From the NCBI RefSeq assembly GCF_011174705.1, contig NZ_JAANIJ010000001.1, positions 3,348,001 through 3,412,000 on the forward strand: DNA of 64,000 bases, read 5' to 3'. Origin of the DNA: Tessaracoccus coleopterorum. GTDB taxonomy: Bacteria > Actinomycetota > Actinomycetes > Propionibacteriales > Propionibacteriaceae. Positions 50,270-60,623 of the stretch are shown here, piece by piece; position 1 is the stretch's first letter; each line of letters starts with the position of its first letter. The position numbers and the translations under genes were made by a program. The notes below the pieces were generated by a model. That model ran no database searches. It saw only the letters and a program-made list of their open reading frames with translations, and was not told the origin of the DNA.

Positions 50270-50612
50270 TTGAACACTCAGCCTGAAGGCATCACCAATC
50301 CGCCGATCGACAACCTGTTGGCCGGCATCGACTCGAAGTACCGTCTGGTCCTGTTCGCCGCCAAGCGCGCGCGCCAGATCAACGCCTACTATTCGCAGCT
50401 CGGTGAGGGTCTCCTCGAGAACGTCGGCCCCATGGTGCCCGCCGCCCCGAGGAGAAGCCCTCTCGATCGCGCTCCGCGAGATGAACGAGGGCCTCCTCCA
50501 GTTCACGCAGATTGATCCCGAGGCCGAAGAGGCCGCCCGCGTCAGCGAGGCCGCCGATCCCGCGTTCACGTTCGTCGACCCGTTCGCAACGGACGACACC
50601 TCCGCGTCCTGA
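50270..50612 (+). CDS. rpoZ: RNA polymerase omega subunit
   Basis: 114 aa after repairs near 50450 and 50460. [25 protein letters not shown] with the conserved [10 protein letters not shown] (near 50365) and [12 protein letters not shown] after repair. TTG 50270 is chosen because GAAGGA at 50259-50264 sits 5 nt before it; the alternative GTG 50240 has no such site. coaBC, which usually follows rpoZ in actinomycetes, is absent here. Confidence 0.92.
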
Positions 50613-50625
50613 CCGACGCACCCGG

Positions 50626-50677
50626 GGGCGGCTTGTTGCCGCCCACAACACCCATCACCGACGCGGCTTGTCGCCGC
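50626..50677 (+). repeat. two look-alike stem-loops in the metK leader
   Basis: GGGCGGC-TTGTT-GCCGCCC (50626-50644) and GCGGC-TTGTC-GCCGC (50663-50677). Both share the core GCGGCTTGTYGCCGC. The first may terminate rpoZ transcripts; the second ends 3 nt before the metK ribosome binding site AAGGAG. No SAM riboswitch was recognised. Confidence 0.5.
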
Positions 50678-50692
50678 ACTAAGGAGCTGGCC

Positions 50693-51879
50693 ATGAGCCG
50701 CCTGTTCACGTCGGAGTCCGTGACCGAGGGTCACCCCGACAAGATCGCCGATTCCATTTCCGACGCCGTCCTCGACGGCCTCCTCGAGCAGGACCCGCGG
50801 GCGAGGGTCGCCGTCGAGACCCTCATCACCACCGGCCTCGTGGTCGTTGCGGGTGAGGTGTCCACCACCGGGTGGGTCGACGTCGCCAACCTCGTCCGCG
50901 AGCGGATCCTGTCGATCGGCTACGACTCGTCCCGCAAGGGCTTCGACGGCGCCTCGTGTGGCGTGTCGGTGGCCATCGGCAACCAGTCGCCCGACATCGC
51001 CCAGGGCGTCGACGACGCCTATGAGCACCGTGTCGACTCCGATGCGGACGCCGTCAGCCACCAGGGCGCCGGCGATCAGGGTCTGATGTTCGGCTACGCC
51101 TGCAACGAGACCGAAGCGCTCATGCCGCTGCCGATCGACGTCGCGCACCGGCTCGCGGAGCGGCTCTCCGAGGTCCGCAAGGACGCGACGCTGTCGTACC
51201 TGCGGCCCGACGGCAAGACGCAGGTCACGGTCGCCTACGACGCGGACGGCCGCCCCTCCGGGATCGACACGGTCGTGGTCAGCTCCCAGCACGGCGAGGA
51301 CGTCAGCCAGGCGCAGATCGCTGCCGACCTCCGGCGCGAGGTGATCGCCCCCGTGCTGGACCGGTACGGTTTCGCCGTGCCCGAGCGGGTGCTGGTCAAC
51401 CCCACCGGCAAGTTCGTGATCGGCGGCCCCATGGGCGACGCCGGAGTCACGGGCCGCAAGATCATCGTCGACACCTACGGGGCATGGCCCGTCACGGCGG
51501 CGGCGCCTTCTCCGGCAAGGACCCGTCGAAGGTCGACCGCTCGGCCGCCTACGCGATGCGTTGGGTGGCCAAGAATGTGGTGGCGGCCGGCCTCGCGGAG
51601 CGCTGCGAGGTGCAGGTCGCCTACGCCATCGGCAAGGCGCATCCGGTGGGCTTCTACCTCGACACGTTCGGCACCGCCGTGGTGCCTGAGGACCGGATCC
51701 GCGCCGCTGTGCTCGCCACGTTCGACCTGCGGCCGGGCGCCATCATCCGCGACCTCGACCTGCTGCGTCCCATCTACAGCGACGTGACGGTCTACGGCCA
51801 TTTCGGCCGCGACCTGCCCAACGCGACCTGGGAGCGAACCGACCGCGCAGAGGCGCTGGCGGCCGCCGTCAAGGGATAG
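50693..51879 (+). CDS. metK: S-adenosylmethionine synthetase
   Basis: Makes SAM from methionine and ATP. 395 aa after one repair near 51482. [20 protein letters not shown] at the N-terminus, [33 protein letters not shown] (ATP motif, near 51065), and the P-loop-like [19 protein letters not shown] (near 51495). ATG follows AAGGAG by 6 nt. Together with metH at the window end it supplies the methyl cycle. Confidence 0.96.
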
Positions 51880-51880
51880 C

Positions 51881-53810
51881 GTGCCCGCCCCACGGGTGGC
51901 GCGGGTCGCCGTGGACGTCCCGCTGGCCCATCTGGACCGGCTGTTCGACTACGAGGTTCCAGACGCCCTCGTGGAGGATGCCGTGGTCGGCGCCCGCGTG
52001 AAGGTGCCCTTCTCCGGCCAGCTCCGCGACGGGTGGCTCATCGAACTCGTCGACGAGAGCGAAGTGCCGCACCTCGCGCGGCTCCGCAAGGTCGTCTCGC
52101 CCGAGCCCATCGCCGTGCCGGCGGTGTACGGGCTGATCCGGGCGGTGGCCGACCATTACGCGGGAACCTGGTGGGACGTCGCGCGGCTGGCCATCCCGCC
52201 CGGCACGCGGCCACCGAGAAGGCCCCGCAGCGGGTGTGGCCCGAGCCCGCCGCGCCGCCGGAGGCCTCCGTTCTGCCCGCCTACCCGATGGCGCGTCCCT
52301 GCTCGGGGCGCTGGCCGAGGGCCGCTCACCCAAGGTGCTGTGGCAGGCGGCCGCCGTCCACGGCGGCCCGGGTGACCTCCTCGGAGGGTACTCGAGGCGG
52401 TCGACGCGACGCTCCGTTCGGGTCGCTCCGCGGTGGTCGTGCTGCCGACGGTCCGGGAGCTGAACGTCGCCCTGCCCCGGCTCCGGGAGGCCTTCGGGCA
52501 CGGAGCCGTCGGCTCGCTCGCCTCCGAGAACGGCCGGAGCGCCCGCTACCGCGCCTACCTCGCCGCCTCGCGCGGGAGGCCCGCATCATCGCCGGCACCC
52601 GTTCGGCGGTGTTCGCGCCGGTGGACAACCTCGGGTTGATCGTGGTGGTCGACGACGGCCACGACGCGCACGAGGAACTGCGGGCGCCGCACCATCACGC
52701 CCGATCCGTGGCGATCCTGCGCGCCTCACGCGAGGACGCCGCGCTCCTGATCGCCGGCCACGGCCGCAGCACGGACGCGCAGGCGCTGCTCGAGCGCGGC
52801 TGGCTGCGCGATCTCTCCCTACCCCCCGCCGGTGCCCGCCGGGTCTCCGCACCCGTGCGCTCCGTGTCGGAGGCCGACCGGGAGCGGGACCCCACGGCGG
52901 CCCGGCTGCGGATCCCGTCCGTGGCGTTCCGGTTCCTGCGCGACCATCTCGTCCGCGGCCCGGTGCTGGTTCAGGTGCCGATGGTCGGTTCTCCGCCTCA
53001 CTGACCTGCGTGCGGTGCGGAAACCGGGCCCGTTGCCCCAAGTGCGAGGGACCGATGCGGGAGCGGACCCGCGGCGTGCCGGAGTGCGGGCTGTGCGGCT
53101 TCCGCCCGACCCGGTGGTCGTGCCCCCACTGCCACACCTCCGCGCTGCGCAACCCGCTGCCCGGTGCCGCCCGCACCGCGGAGGAGCTCGCGCGCGCCTT
53201 CCCGGGGTGCTCGCCGTCAACAGTTCGGCCGACCGGATCCGTGACGAGGTGCCCGACGCCCCGGCCATCGTGGTGGCCACGCCCGGTGCCGAACCCGCCG
53301 CCGTCGGCGGCTACGCGGGCGTGGTAATCCTCGACGCCGACGTCATGCTGGCGCGCGCCGATCTGCGCGCGGCAGAGGAGGCTGTGCGGCGCTGGTCGGA
53401 CGCGGCAGCGCTAGCCCGCGGCCCGCTGGAGGGCGGGTCGGTGCTCCTCGTCGGCACCTCGACCCACCCCGCCGTGCAGGCGATGCTCCGCGCCGACCTG
53501 GCCGGCTTCATCTCCCGCGAGCTCGCCGACCGTGCCGAGGCGGGCCTGACCCCGCCGTGAAGCTGGCCCGCATCGTCGGCGAGGGTGACGCCGTGCGCGA
53601 GTTCCTCGACAACGACGACTGGGACGGCATCGACATCCTCGGCCCACCGAGGTGGGCCCCGACCGGTGGGCCGCGCTGCTGCGCACCCCGGTCGACCGGG
53701 CGCGCGACCTGACCCGCAGGGTCAAGAGCGCCTCCGCCATCCGGTCTGCCCGCAAGGAGCGCGGCATGCTGAGCATCACCGTTGACCCCGAGTCCCTGGA
53801 GGACAGATGA
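51881..53810 (+). CDS. priA: PriA-like primosomal protein N' without ATPase motif
   Basis: About 645 aa after eight repairs (near 52203, 52288, 52386, 52577, 52985, 53207, 53552, 53643). The N-terminal 3'-end-binding region is [20 protein letters not shown]. Where E. coli PriA has Walker A (GxTGSGKT) this protein reads [12 protein letters not shown], with no Lys, and the DEEH box reads [11 protein letters not shown]. The zinc cluster is kept: [20 protein letters not shown] and WSCPHC (near 53005-53135). This is the known actinobacterial form, presumably not a helicase. fmt overlaps its stop. Confidence 0.92.
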
Positions 53811-54713
53811 GACTGGTTTTCGCAGGCACCCCCGAGGTGGCGGTGCCATCGCTGGAGGCCCTGGTCGGCTCCGCACACGAGGTGGTGGCCGTCGTCACCC
53901 GCCCCGACGCCCCCGCGGGCGGGGAAGGAAGCTGACGACCTCGCCGGTGGCCGCCCGCGCAGCCGGGCTCGGCCTCGAGGTCCTGAAGCCCGACCACCCC
54001 CGCGACCCCGCCTTCCAGGACCGGCTGCGTGCGTTGGCGCCCGACGCGTGCCCCGTCGTCGCATACGGCGCGCTGCTTCCGCAGGCGGCCCTCGACATCC
54101 CGCGCCACGGCTGGGTGAACCTGCACTTCTCGCTGCTCCCACGCTGGCGGGCGCCGCGCCCGTCCAGCGGGCCGTGATGGCGGGCGACGCGACCATCGGC
54201 ACCGCCACGTTCCGGATCGTCCGCGAGCTGGACGCCGGCGACCTCTACCTGGTCGAGGGGGCCCGATGCCCGACGCCACCGCCGGTGAGCTGCTCGGCTC
54301 GCTCGCCCGCAGCGGAGCGGCCCAGCTGGTCCGCACGATCGACCTGATCGCCGACGGCGTAGCGCCCACCCCACAGGCCACCGAGGGGTCACCATCGCGC
54401 CGAAGATCACCGTGGATGAGGCACGCCTCGACTGGACGCTCGACGCGGAGGCGCTGCGCAACACCATCATGGGCTGCTCGCCGGACCCCGGCGCCTGGTG
54501 CGAGCTCGACGGCGCGCGGTTCAAGATCTACCGGGCCCGGCCCGCCGGCGGACCCGACCTCGCTGCAGGTGCGCTCGCAGCCACCAGGCGGCAGGTGTTC
54601 GTCGGTACCGGCGACGGCACCCTCGAGCTGCTCGAGGTGCAGGCCCCGGCCGGAAGAGGATGCCCGCCATCGACTGGGCCCGCTCGGGCGTGGAAGGCAG
54701 GGTGCTCGCATGA
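53807..54713 (+). CDS. fmt: methionyl-tRNA formyltransferase
   Basis: Formylates initiator Met-tRNA. 303 aa after five repairs (near 53925, 54148, 54263, 54389, 54649). [16 protein letters not shown] at the N-terminus, [16 protein letters not shown], the catalytic region [20 protein letters not shown] (Asn, His and later Asp), and the C-terminal OB domain. Overlaps priA upstream and rsmB downstream; priA-fmt-rsmB is a common order. Confidence 0.93.
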
Positions 54714-56023
54714 GCGGCGGGCCGCGCCGCGTCGCGTTCGACGTGCTGCGACAGGTGACGGGGGAGGACGCCTACGCCAACCTCGCCCTCGCGAAGCGGC
54801 TCGCCACGGCGGGCCTCTCCGCCCGCGACGCTGGGCTCGTCACCGAGCTGGTGGCGGGCACCTGCCGCGCGATGGGCAGCTACGACCGGATCATCGAGGC
54901 CGCCTCCGGCCGCACGCTCACCACGCTGCAGCCCGCGGTGGTCGACCTGCTGCGCCTGGGCACCCACCAGGCGCTCGGGATGGGCATGAAGCGCTACGCC
55001 GCCGTGGCCACGACCGTCGAACTGGCCCGGGCGACCGTCGGCCAGCGGGTCACCGGCCTCGTCAACGCGGTGATGCGCAAGATCGCGGCGCGAGACCTCG
55101 ATGCGTGGCTCGACCAGCTGGCGGCGGGTGAGGACGAGTTGGGCGCCATCGCCGTGCGCGGCAGCCACCCGCGGTGGATCGTCGAGGCCTACGACGAACT
55201 GCTCCCGCGTGCCGAGCTGCCCGCGGCGCTCGAGGCCAACAACGTCGCCCCCGGCCGACGCTGGTGGTGCGACCCGGCCTTGCCACCGTGGCCGACCTGG
55301 TGGGGGCCGAACCCACCCGCTTCTCGCCGTTCGGCGCCACCGCCACCGGTACCCCGTCCGATCAGGCCGCCATCCGCGACGGCCGGGCGGGCGTGCAGGA
55401 CGAGGGCTCGCAGCTGGTCGCCTGGGCGTTGGCCTCCGCCGACGCGCCCGGGGGCCATGGCTCGACATGTGCGCGGGGCCGGGCGGCAAGGCCGCGCTCC
55501 TGGCGGGCCTCGCCCGCGAGGCCGGCACCTGGCTCCTGGCGGGAGAGGCCCAGGAACACCGCGCCAGGCTGGTCGCCGAGGCGCTCGCTGCCTACCCGGA
55601 CGGCCACCAGGTCATCACCGCCGACGGCACCCGGCCCGCATGGGGCAGATCATTCGCGAGGGTGATGGTCGACGTTCCGTGCTCGGGCCTCGGCGCGCTC
55701 CGCCGCCGACCCGACTCACGCTGGCGCCGCGACCCGTCCGCGGTCACGGCGCTCGGCGACCTGCAGCGCGCGTTGCTGCGCACCGCCATCGCCTCGACCG
55801 TCCCCGGCGGGGTCGTCGCCTACGTGACGTGTTCGCCCCACAGGGCGGAGACTACCGACATCGTCGACGCCGTCCTCGCCGACACGGCGGGGTGACCCGG
55901 CTGCCGGCGGCCGACCTGCTGCCGGACGTGCCCGATGTGGCCCTGGGCCACGACGTGCAGCTGTGGCCGCAACGCCACGGCACCGACGCGATGTACCTCG
56001 CGCTGCTGCGCGTCGACGGCTGA
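54710..56023 (+). CDS. rsmB: 16S rRNA (cytosine-5) methyltransferase RsmB (Sun)
   Basis: Makes m5C967 in 16S rRNA. 438 aa after repairs near 55249, 55456 and 55891. N-terminal NusB-like RNA-binding domain (RRVAFDVLRQVTGEDAYANL), then the SAM-binding WLDMCAGPGGKAALLAG (near 55464), MVDVPCSGLGALRRRPD (near 55664) and YVTCSPHRAETTDIV (near 55820); the two catalytic Cys are in the PCSG and TCSP motifs. Stop TGA 56021-56023. Confidence 0.93.
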   Translation: MSGGPRRVAFDVLRQVTGEDAYANLALAKRLATAGLSARDAGLVTELVAGTCRAMGSYDRIIEAASGRTLTTLQPAVVDLLRLGTHQALGMGMKRYAAVATTVELARATVGQRVTGLVNAVMRKIAARDLDAWLDQLAAGEDELGAIAVRGSHPRWIVEAYDELLPRAELPAALEANNVAPGRRWWCDPALPPWPTWWGPNPPASRRSAPPPPVPRPIRPPSATAGRACRTRARSWSPGRWPPPTRPGAMARHVRGAGRQGRAPGGPRPRGRHLAPGGRGPGTPRQAGRRGARCLPGRPPGHHRRRHPARMGQIIREGDGRRSVLGPRRAPPPTRLTLAPRPVRGHGARRPAARVAAHRHRLDRPRRGRRLRDVFAPQGGDYRHRRRRPRRHGGVTRLPAADLLPDVPDVALGHDVQLWPQRHGTDAMYLALLRVDG

Positions 56024-56067
56024 CCGGCGGATCGCCGGACCCGCCGGACAACCCTCCACCGACGCGC

Positions 56068-56125
56068 TTGGCCTCATACCCCTAGGGTATAAGGTCGGGT
56101 GCGTGGCGATACCCTCATGGGGTAT
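56068..56125 (+). promoter_or_regulatory. copper-responsive promoter with two CsoR-like operators
   Basis: TTGGCC (56068-56073) and TAAGGT (56090-56095) make a plausible promoter. ATACCCCTAGGGTAT (56076-56090) fills its spacer and ATACCCTCATGGGGTAT (56109-56125) lies after the expected start. Both have the ATACCC...GGGTAT dyad of CsoR-type copper repressor sites. The first arm is one G short of symmetry, possibly another lost base. No csoR gene is in the window. Confidence 0.7.
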
Positions 56126-56145
56126 CGGAACGGAAGGTGACTGAC

Positions 56146-56355
56146 GTGACGTGGAAAAGTGGCAGCGTGGGTTCCCTCGCGACACCCCTGAGGCTCGCGC
56201 TCTACGCTCTGGTGCTCGTCGCGGTGTTCCTCGGGCCTTCGGCCTCGGCGGATGGCGGCTCCGGGCGGGCAGGGGGATCGCTCGCCGGTCCCCCGGTGGC
56301 CACCCACACCGCGGGGGCGCACGAGCCCGGGGAGGCCGACGATGACGAGCACTGA
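56146..56355 (+). CDS. small exported or membrane-anchored protein of the copper operon
   Basis: 69 aa from GTG 56146, which has GGAAGG (56132-56137) 8 nt upstream; GTG 56137 is too close to that site. A single hydrophobic segment, LRLALYALVLVAVFLGPSA, is followed by a Gly-rich part and a tail with several His, Asp and Glu (HTAGAH...DDDEH) that could bind metal. Overlaps copA by 14 nt. Small genes of this type accompany copper ATPases in actinomycetes; function not established. Confidence 0.6.
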   Translation: MTWKSGSVGSLATPLRLALYALVLVAVFLGPSASADGGSGRAGGSLAGPPVATHTAGAHEPGEADDDEH

Positions 56356-58601
56356 AAACACCCGGCAGGCCCCGCTGAAGGGGTCGAGCTGGAGATCGGC
56401 GGCATGACCTGCGCGTCGTGCGCCAACCGGATCGAGAAGAAGCTCAACAGGCTCGACGGCGTCACCGCCACGGTGAACTACGCCACCGAGAAGGCGAAGG
56501 TCACCGTCCCTGAGGCCTATGATCCGGCGTTGCTGGTGGCCGAGGTCGAGAAGACCGGCTACACGGCGACGCTGCCTGCTCCGAAGGCTCCGAAGGAGGC
56601 CGGGCGCGCCCGGAAGGGGATGAGGATCCGGAGCTCAGGTCGCTCAGGCAGCGGCTGATCGGCGCGGTCGCCCTCAGCGTGCCGGTGATCGCCATGGCTA
56701 TGGTGCCCGCGCTGCAGTTCACCTACTGGCAGTGGGCCTCGCTGGCGCTGGCCGCCCCCGTCGTCGTGTGGGCCGCGTGGCCGTTCCACCGCGCCGCCTG
56801 GGTCAACCTGCGTCACGGCGCGGCCACCATGGACACGCTCATCTCGGTGGGTACCGGCGCTGCGTTCCTCTGGTCGCTCTACGCGCTGTTCCTCGGCACC
56901 GCGGGCGAGCCGGGCATGAAGCACCCCTTCGAGCTGACACTGGCCCCCTCGGACGGCGCGGCCAACATCTACCTGGAGGTCGCCGCGGGCGTCACCATGT
57001 TCATCCTCGCGGGACGCTACTTCGAGAAGCGCTCCAAGAGGCAGGCAGGGGCCGCGCTGCGCGCCCTGCTCGAACTCGGGCCAAGGACGTCGCCGTCGTG
57101 CGCGATGGCGTGGAGGTGCGGATCCCCGCGGATGAGTTGGTCGTCGGCGACGAGTTCATCGTGCGCCCCGGCGAGAAGATCGCCACCGACGCAATCGTGA
57201 TCGGCGGCACGTCCGCCGTCGACGCCTCCATGCTCACGGGGAGTCGGTCCCGTCGAGGTCGGGGAGGGTGACCCCGTCGCCGGGGCGACCGTCAACGCGG
57301 GCGGGCGGCTCGTCGCGCGGGCCACCCGGGTCGGGAGCGACACCCAGCTCGCCCAGATGGCGCGCATGGTCGAGGAGGCCCAGACGGGCAAGGCCGAGGT
57401 GCAGCGCCTCGCCGACCGGATCTCCGGCATCTTCGTGCCCATCGTGATCGCTGTCGCGGTCGCGACGCTCGGCGCCTGGCTCGGTGCGGGTCACCCCGCT
57501 TCCGCGGCCTTCACCGCGGCGGTGGCGGTCCTCGTCATCGCATGTCCCTGCGCCCTCGGCCTGGCCACCCGACCGCCCTGCTGGTGGGAACCGGTCGCGG
57601 CGCCCAGATGGGCATCCTCATCAAGGGGCCCGAGGTGCTCGAGTCGACCCGCCGCGTCGACACCGTCGTGCTCGACAAGACAGGCACCGTCACCACCGGC
57701 CGGATGACCCTCGTCGCCGCCGTCACCACCGATGACACCGCCCGTGCCGACCTGCTGCGCCTGGCGGGCGCCACCGAGGATGCCTCCGAGCATCCCATCG
57801 CCCAGGCCATCGCCAAGGGCGCCACCCAGGAGGTCGGCGCGCTGTCGACGGCGCTGGGTTTCGCCAACATCGAGGGCCGCGGCGTCACGGCCACCGTCGA
57901 CGGCGTCGATGTGCTGGTCGGCCGCGAATCGCTGCTCGACGAGCGTGGGGTCGTCGTCCCTGACGCGTTGCGCTCGATCAAGGCGGAGGAGGAGAAGAAG
58001 GGACGCACTGTCGTGCTCGCCGCGTGGGAGGGTCGCGCGCGCGGCCTCCTCGTGGTCGCGGACACGGTCAGGCCACCAGCGCGGAGGCGGTGCGGGGGCT
58101 GAAGGCGCTGGGCCTCACCCGGTGCTCCTGACCGGCGACAACGAGGCCGTCGCCCGGCAGATCGCGGCCGAGGTCGGGATCGACAGGGTGATCGCCGAGG
58201 TGTTCCCGGTGAGAAGGTCGATGTGGTCAAGGGGCTGCAGGCCGAGGGACGCGTCGTCGCGATGATCGGCGACGGCGTCAACGACGCACCCGCCCTCGCG
58301 CAGGCCGACCTCGGACTGGCGATGGGAACCGGCACCGACGTGGCAATCGAGGCCTCGGACCTGACGTTGGTGCGCGGCGACCTGCGGGCGCGGTGGACGC
58401 GATCCGGCTGTCGCGCAAGACGCTCGGCACGATCAAGACGAACCTGTTCTGGGCGTTCGCCTACAACGTGGCAGCCATCCCCGTCGCGGCCCTCGGCATG
58501 CTCAACCCGATGCTCGCCGGGCCGCGATGGCGTTCTCCAGCGTGTTCGTGGTCGGCAACAGCCTGCGGCTGCGCGGGTTCCGCTCGGTCATCGCGAGCTG
58601 A
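56342..58601 (+). CDS. copA: copper-exporting P1B-type ATPase
   Basis: About 756 aa after eleven repairs (near 56378, 56610, 57079, 57240, 57251, 57569, 58064, 58118, 58210, 58389, 58522). One N-terminal heavy-metal domain with [20 protein letters not shown] actuator loop (near 57230); the transmembrane CPC in [16 protein letters not shown] (near 57538); phosphorylation site DKTGTVTTG (near 57675); SEHPIAQAI (P1B His-Pro); hinge [14 protein letters not shown] (near 58268). The CPC and downstream [17 protein letters not shown] fit Cu+ transport. Controlled by the CsoR-like sites upstream. Confidence 0.94.
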
Positions 58602-58943
58602 GCAACTCCCGGAGGTAGTCAGCCAGCACCGTGGCGTTGTTCAACGGGTCGTGTGCCGAGAAGAGCAGCGTCACGGTGTCCTGGCCGGCGGCCTTCGCGA
58701 GCAGCGCCTCCGCCGCGCCCGAGTCGTCGAGTTCGGCCCGGTACCGGCGGACGAACTCGTCGTAGGTGCCGGGGTCGTGGTTCCACCACTCGCGCAGCTC
58801 GGTCGATGGGGCGACGTCCCTGTCCCACAGGTCAAGGTCGGCACGGTCCTTGCTCACGCCCTCGGCCACAGCCGGTCCACGAGGACCCGGTAGCCGTCCG
58901 CGTCATCCGCGGGGTCGTAGATGCGTCTGGTCACGATGTCCAT
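58588..58943 (-). CDS. DUF488 family protein
   Basis: 118 aa after one repair near 58859. Starts [20 protein letters not shown] at 58943; [20 protein letters not shown] is the family signature, and [20 protein letters not shown] lies near the C-terminus. Function unknown. Its 3' end overlaps the 3' end of copA by 14 nt on the opposite strand. Confidence 0.85.
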
Positions 58944-58985
58944 TGCGCTCACCTCACCCCCGACTCTACGCACCGGACGCTTCGC

Positions 58986-58997
58986 TAGGGTTGGGCC
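58986..58997 (+). promoter_or_regulatory. putative leaderless promoter for rpe
   Basis: TAGGGT at 58986-58991, 6 nt before ATG 58998. Confidence 0.5.
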
Positions 58998-59649
58998 ATG
59001 CGAATCACCCCAGCATTCTCAACGCCGATTTCGCCCACCTCGCCGACGAGGTCGCGCGCATCCCCGGCGCCGATGCCGTCCACGTCGATGTGATGGACAA
59101 CAGCTTCGTGCCCAACCTGTCGATCGGGCTGCCCGTCGTCGAGTCGCTGCGGAAGGCGACCGACCTGATGCTGGACATCCACCTGATGATCGATGAGCCC
59201 GACCGTTGGGCGCCTGCCTACGCCGAGGCGGGGCAGAGTCGGTCACCTTCCACGTCGAGGCGGCGAGGGCCCCGATCCGGCTGGCCCGCGAGCTGCGCGC
59301 CAAGGGCGCCCGCGCGTCGATGGCGTTGAGGCCGGCAACGCCGATCGAGCCGTACGCCGACATGCTGGACGAGCTCGACATGGTGCTGCTGATGACGGTG
59401 GAGCCCGGATTCGGTGGGCAGAAGTTCCTCGACCTGGTGCTGCCGAAGATCCGCCGCACGCGGGAACTGCTGGGCGACAGGCCGATCTGGCTCCAGGTCG
59501 ATGGCGGTGTCAGCGCCGAGACGATCGGCCGCTGCGCCGAGGCGGGCGCCGACACGTTCGTCGCGGGCTCGGCCGTCTACAGCGCGGACGATCCCGACGC
59601 GATGGTCGCCACCCTGCGCGACCTGGCCGTGGCGGCCTGCCGGCACTGA
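58998..59649 (+). CDS. rpe: ribulose-phosphate 3-epimerase
   Basis: Pentose phosphate pathway epimerase, TIM barrel. 217 aa after repairs near 59008 and 59233. [37 protein letters not shown] and [10 protein letters not shown] carry the metal ligands (His, Asp, His); [15 protein letters not shown] and [19 protein letters not shown] complete the site. Leaderless ATG. Confidence 0.95.
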
Positions 59650-59662
59650 CCGACGGCGACGC

Positions 59663-60509
59663 TCAGCCCTGAGCCTGGCCGTCGTCTCCCTGCCTGCGCA
59701 GGAACTTCTCCAGCTCGGCGGCGATCGTGTCGCCGGTGGCGCCCTCAACCTCCTCGGCGTCGCGCGCCTCCTCCAACTGGCCGATGTATTCGGCGATGTC
59801 GGGGTCCTGCTGGCTCAGCTTGTCTACGGCGAGGCTCCACTTCTCGGCCTCGTCCGGGATCTCGGCGTGGTCGAGCGTGACGTGCAGGACCGACTCGAGC
59901 TCGGTGAGCAGCGCCTCCTGGGCCTTCGGATTGGGGGAGTGGACACATAGTGCGGCACCGACACCCACAGCGACGCGCTCGGGATGCGCTCGTGCAGCAG
60001 CAACTGGCTCGCCACGCCGATCATGCCGGTGGGGCCGGTGTAGTCGTTGGGCTCCATCGCGTACCGCTTCCCGACCTCCGGATCGGTGGAGTAGATGCCG
60101 ACGGGCAGCGGCCGCGAGTGCGGCGTATCGCTCAGCATGGCGCCGAGGAACAAGACGATCTCGGGGTCGATCTGGCGCAGCGCCTTCACGAGCTCCAGCG
60201 AGAAGGTGCGCCACAGCAGGTTGGGCTCGGGGCCGAGCACGGTGACCAGGTCGCGCTCGGGTGGTGCACCACCCGCATCCTGAGGGCGGGCCACTCGATC
60301 CACGGGCCGTCAGCCTCGCGGTGCAACATGGGGCGCGTCTGCTGGAAGTCCCAGTAGCGTTCGTCGTCGATCACGCCGAGGTCGGTGCCGGGGTACGTTG
60401 CCGCCAGATGGCGCAACAGGTCGCTCGCGGCGTTGCCCGCGTCGTTCCAACCGGAAAACGCGATGGCGACGGCCGGGTTGCGGAGGTCATCCATGGGCGC
60501 GAACTGCAT
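59663..60509 (-). CDS. PAC2-family protein
   Basis: About 282 aa after repairs near 60268 and 59945. AFSGWNDAGNAASDLLRHL near the N-terminus and RTFSLELVKALRQIDPEIV, LGAMLSDTPHSRPLPV, YTGPTGMIGVASQLL follow the bacterial PAC2 (proteasome assembly chaperone 2-like) pattern. The C-terminal tail is acidic. Role unknown in bacteria; no proteasome genes are in the window. Convergent with rpe (13-nt gap). Confidence 0.85.
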
Positions 60510-60521
60510 TGCACAAGCCTA
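60510..60521 (-). promoter_or_regulatory. putative leaderless promoter for the PAC2 gene
   Basis: TAGGCT on the minus strand (60521-60516), 6 nt before ATG 60509. Confidence 0.5.
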
Positions 60522-60612
60522 CCCGGAACCCACGACCGGACCCGGTCGATGCAACCCTGTGGTGGTCGATCTCCCCTGTCGGGCAGCGACCGGCCCGACG
60601 GCACCGCTCACG

Positions 60613-60623
60613 TACACTTCCCG
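60613..60623 (+). promoter_or_regulatory. putative leaderless promoter for metH
   Basis: TACACT at 60613-60618, 5 nt before GTG 60624. With only 114 nt between the PAC2 and metH starts and a leaderless start, there is no room for a cobalamin riboswitch in the transcript. Confidence 0.45.

Noticed and set aside
53807..56023. fmt-rsmB as a gene fusion because one open frame spans both
   Set aside because: The long frame is a shadow joining; fmt and rsmB each have their own start and stop with a 4-base overlap.
60510..60623. Cobalamin riboswitch before metH
   Set aside because: The gap is too short and no B12-box-like sequence was seen; a leaderless start fits better.
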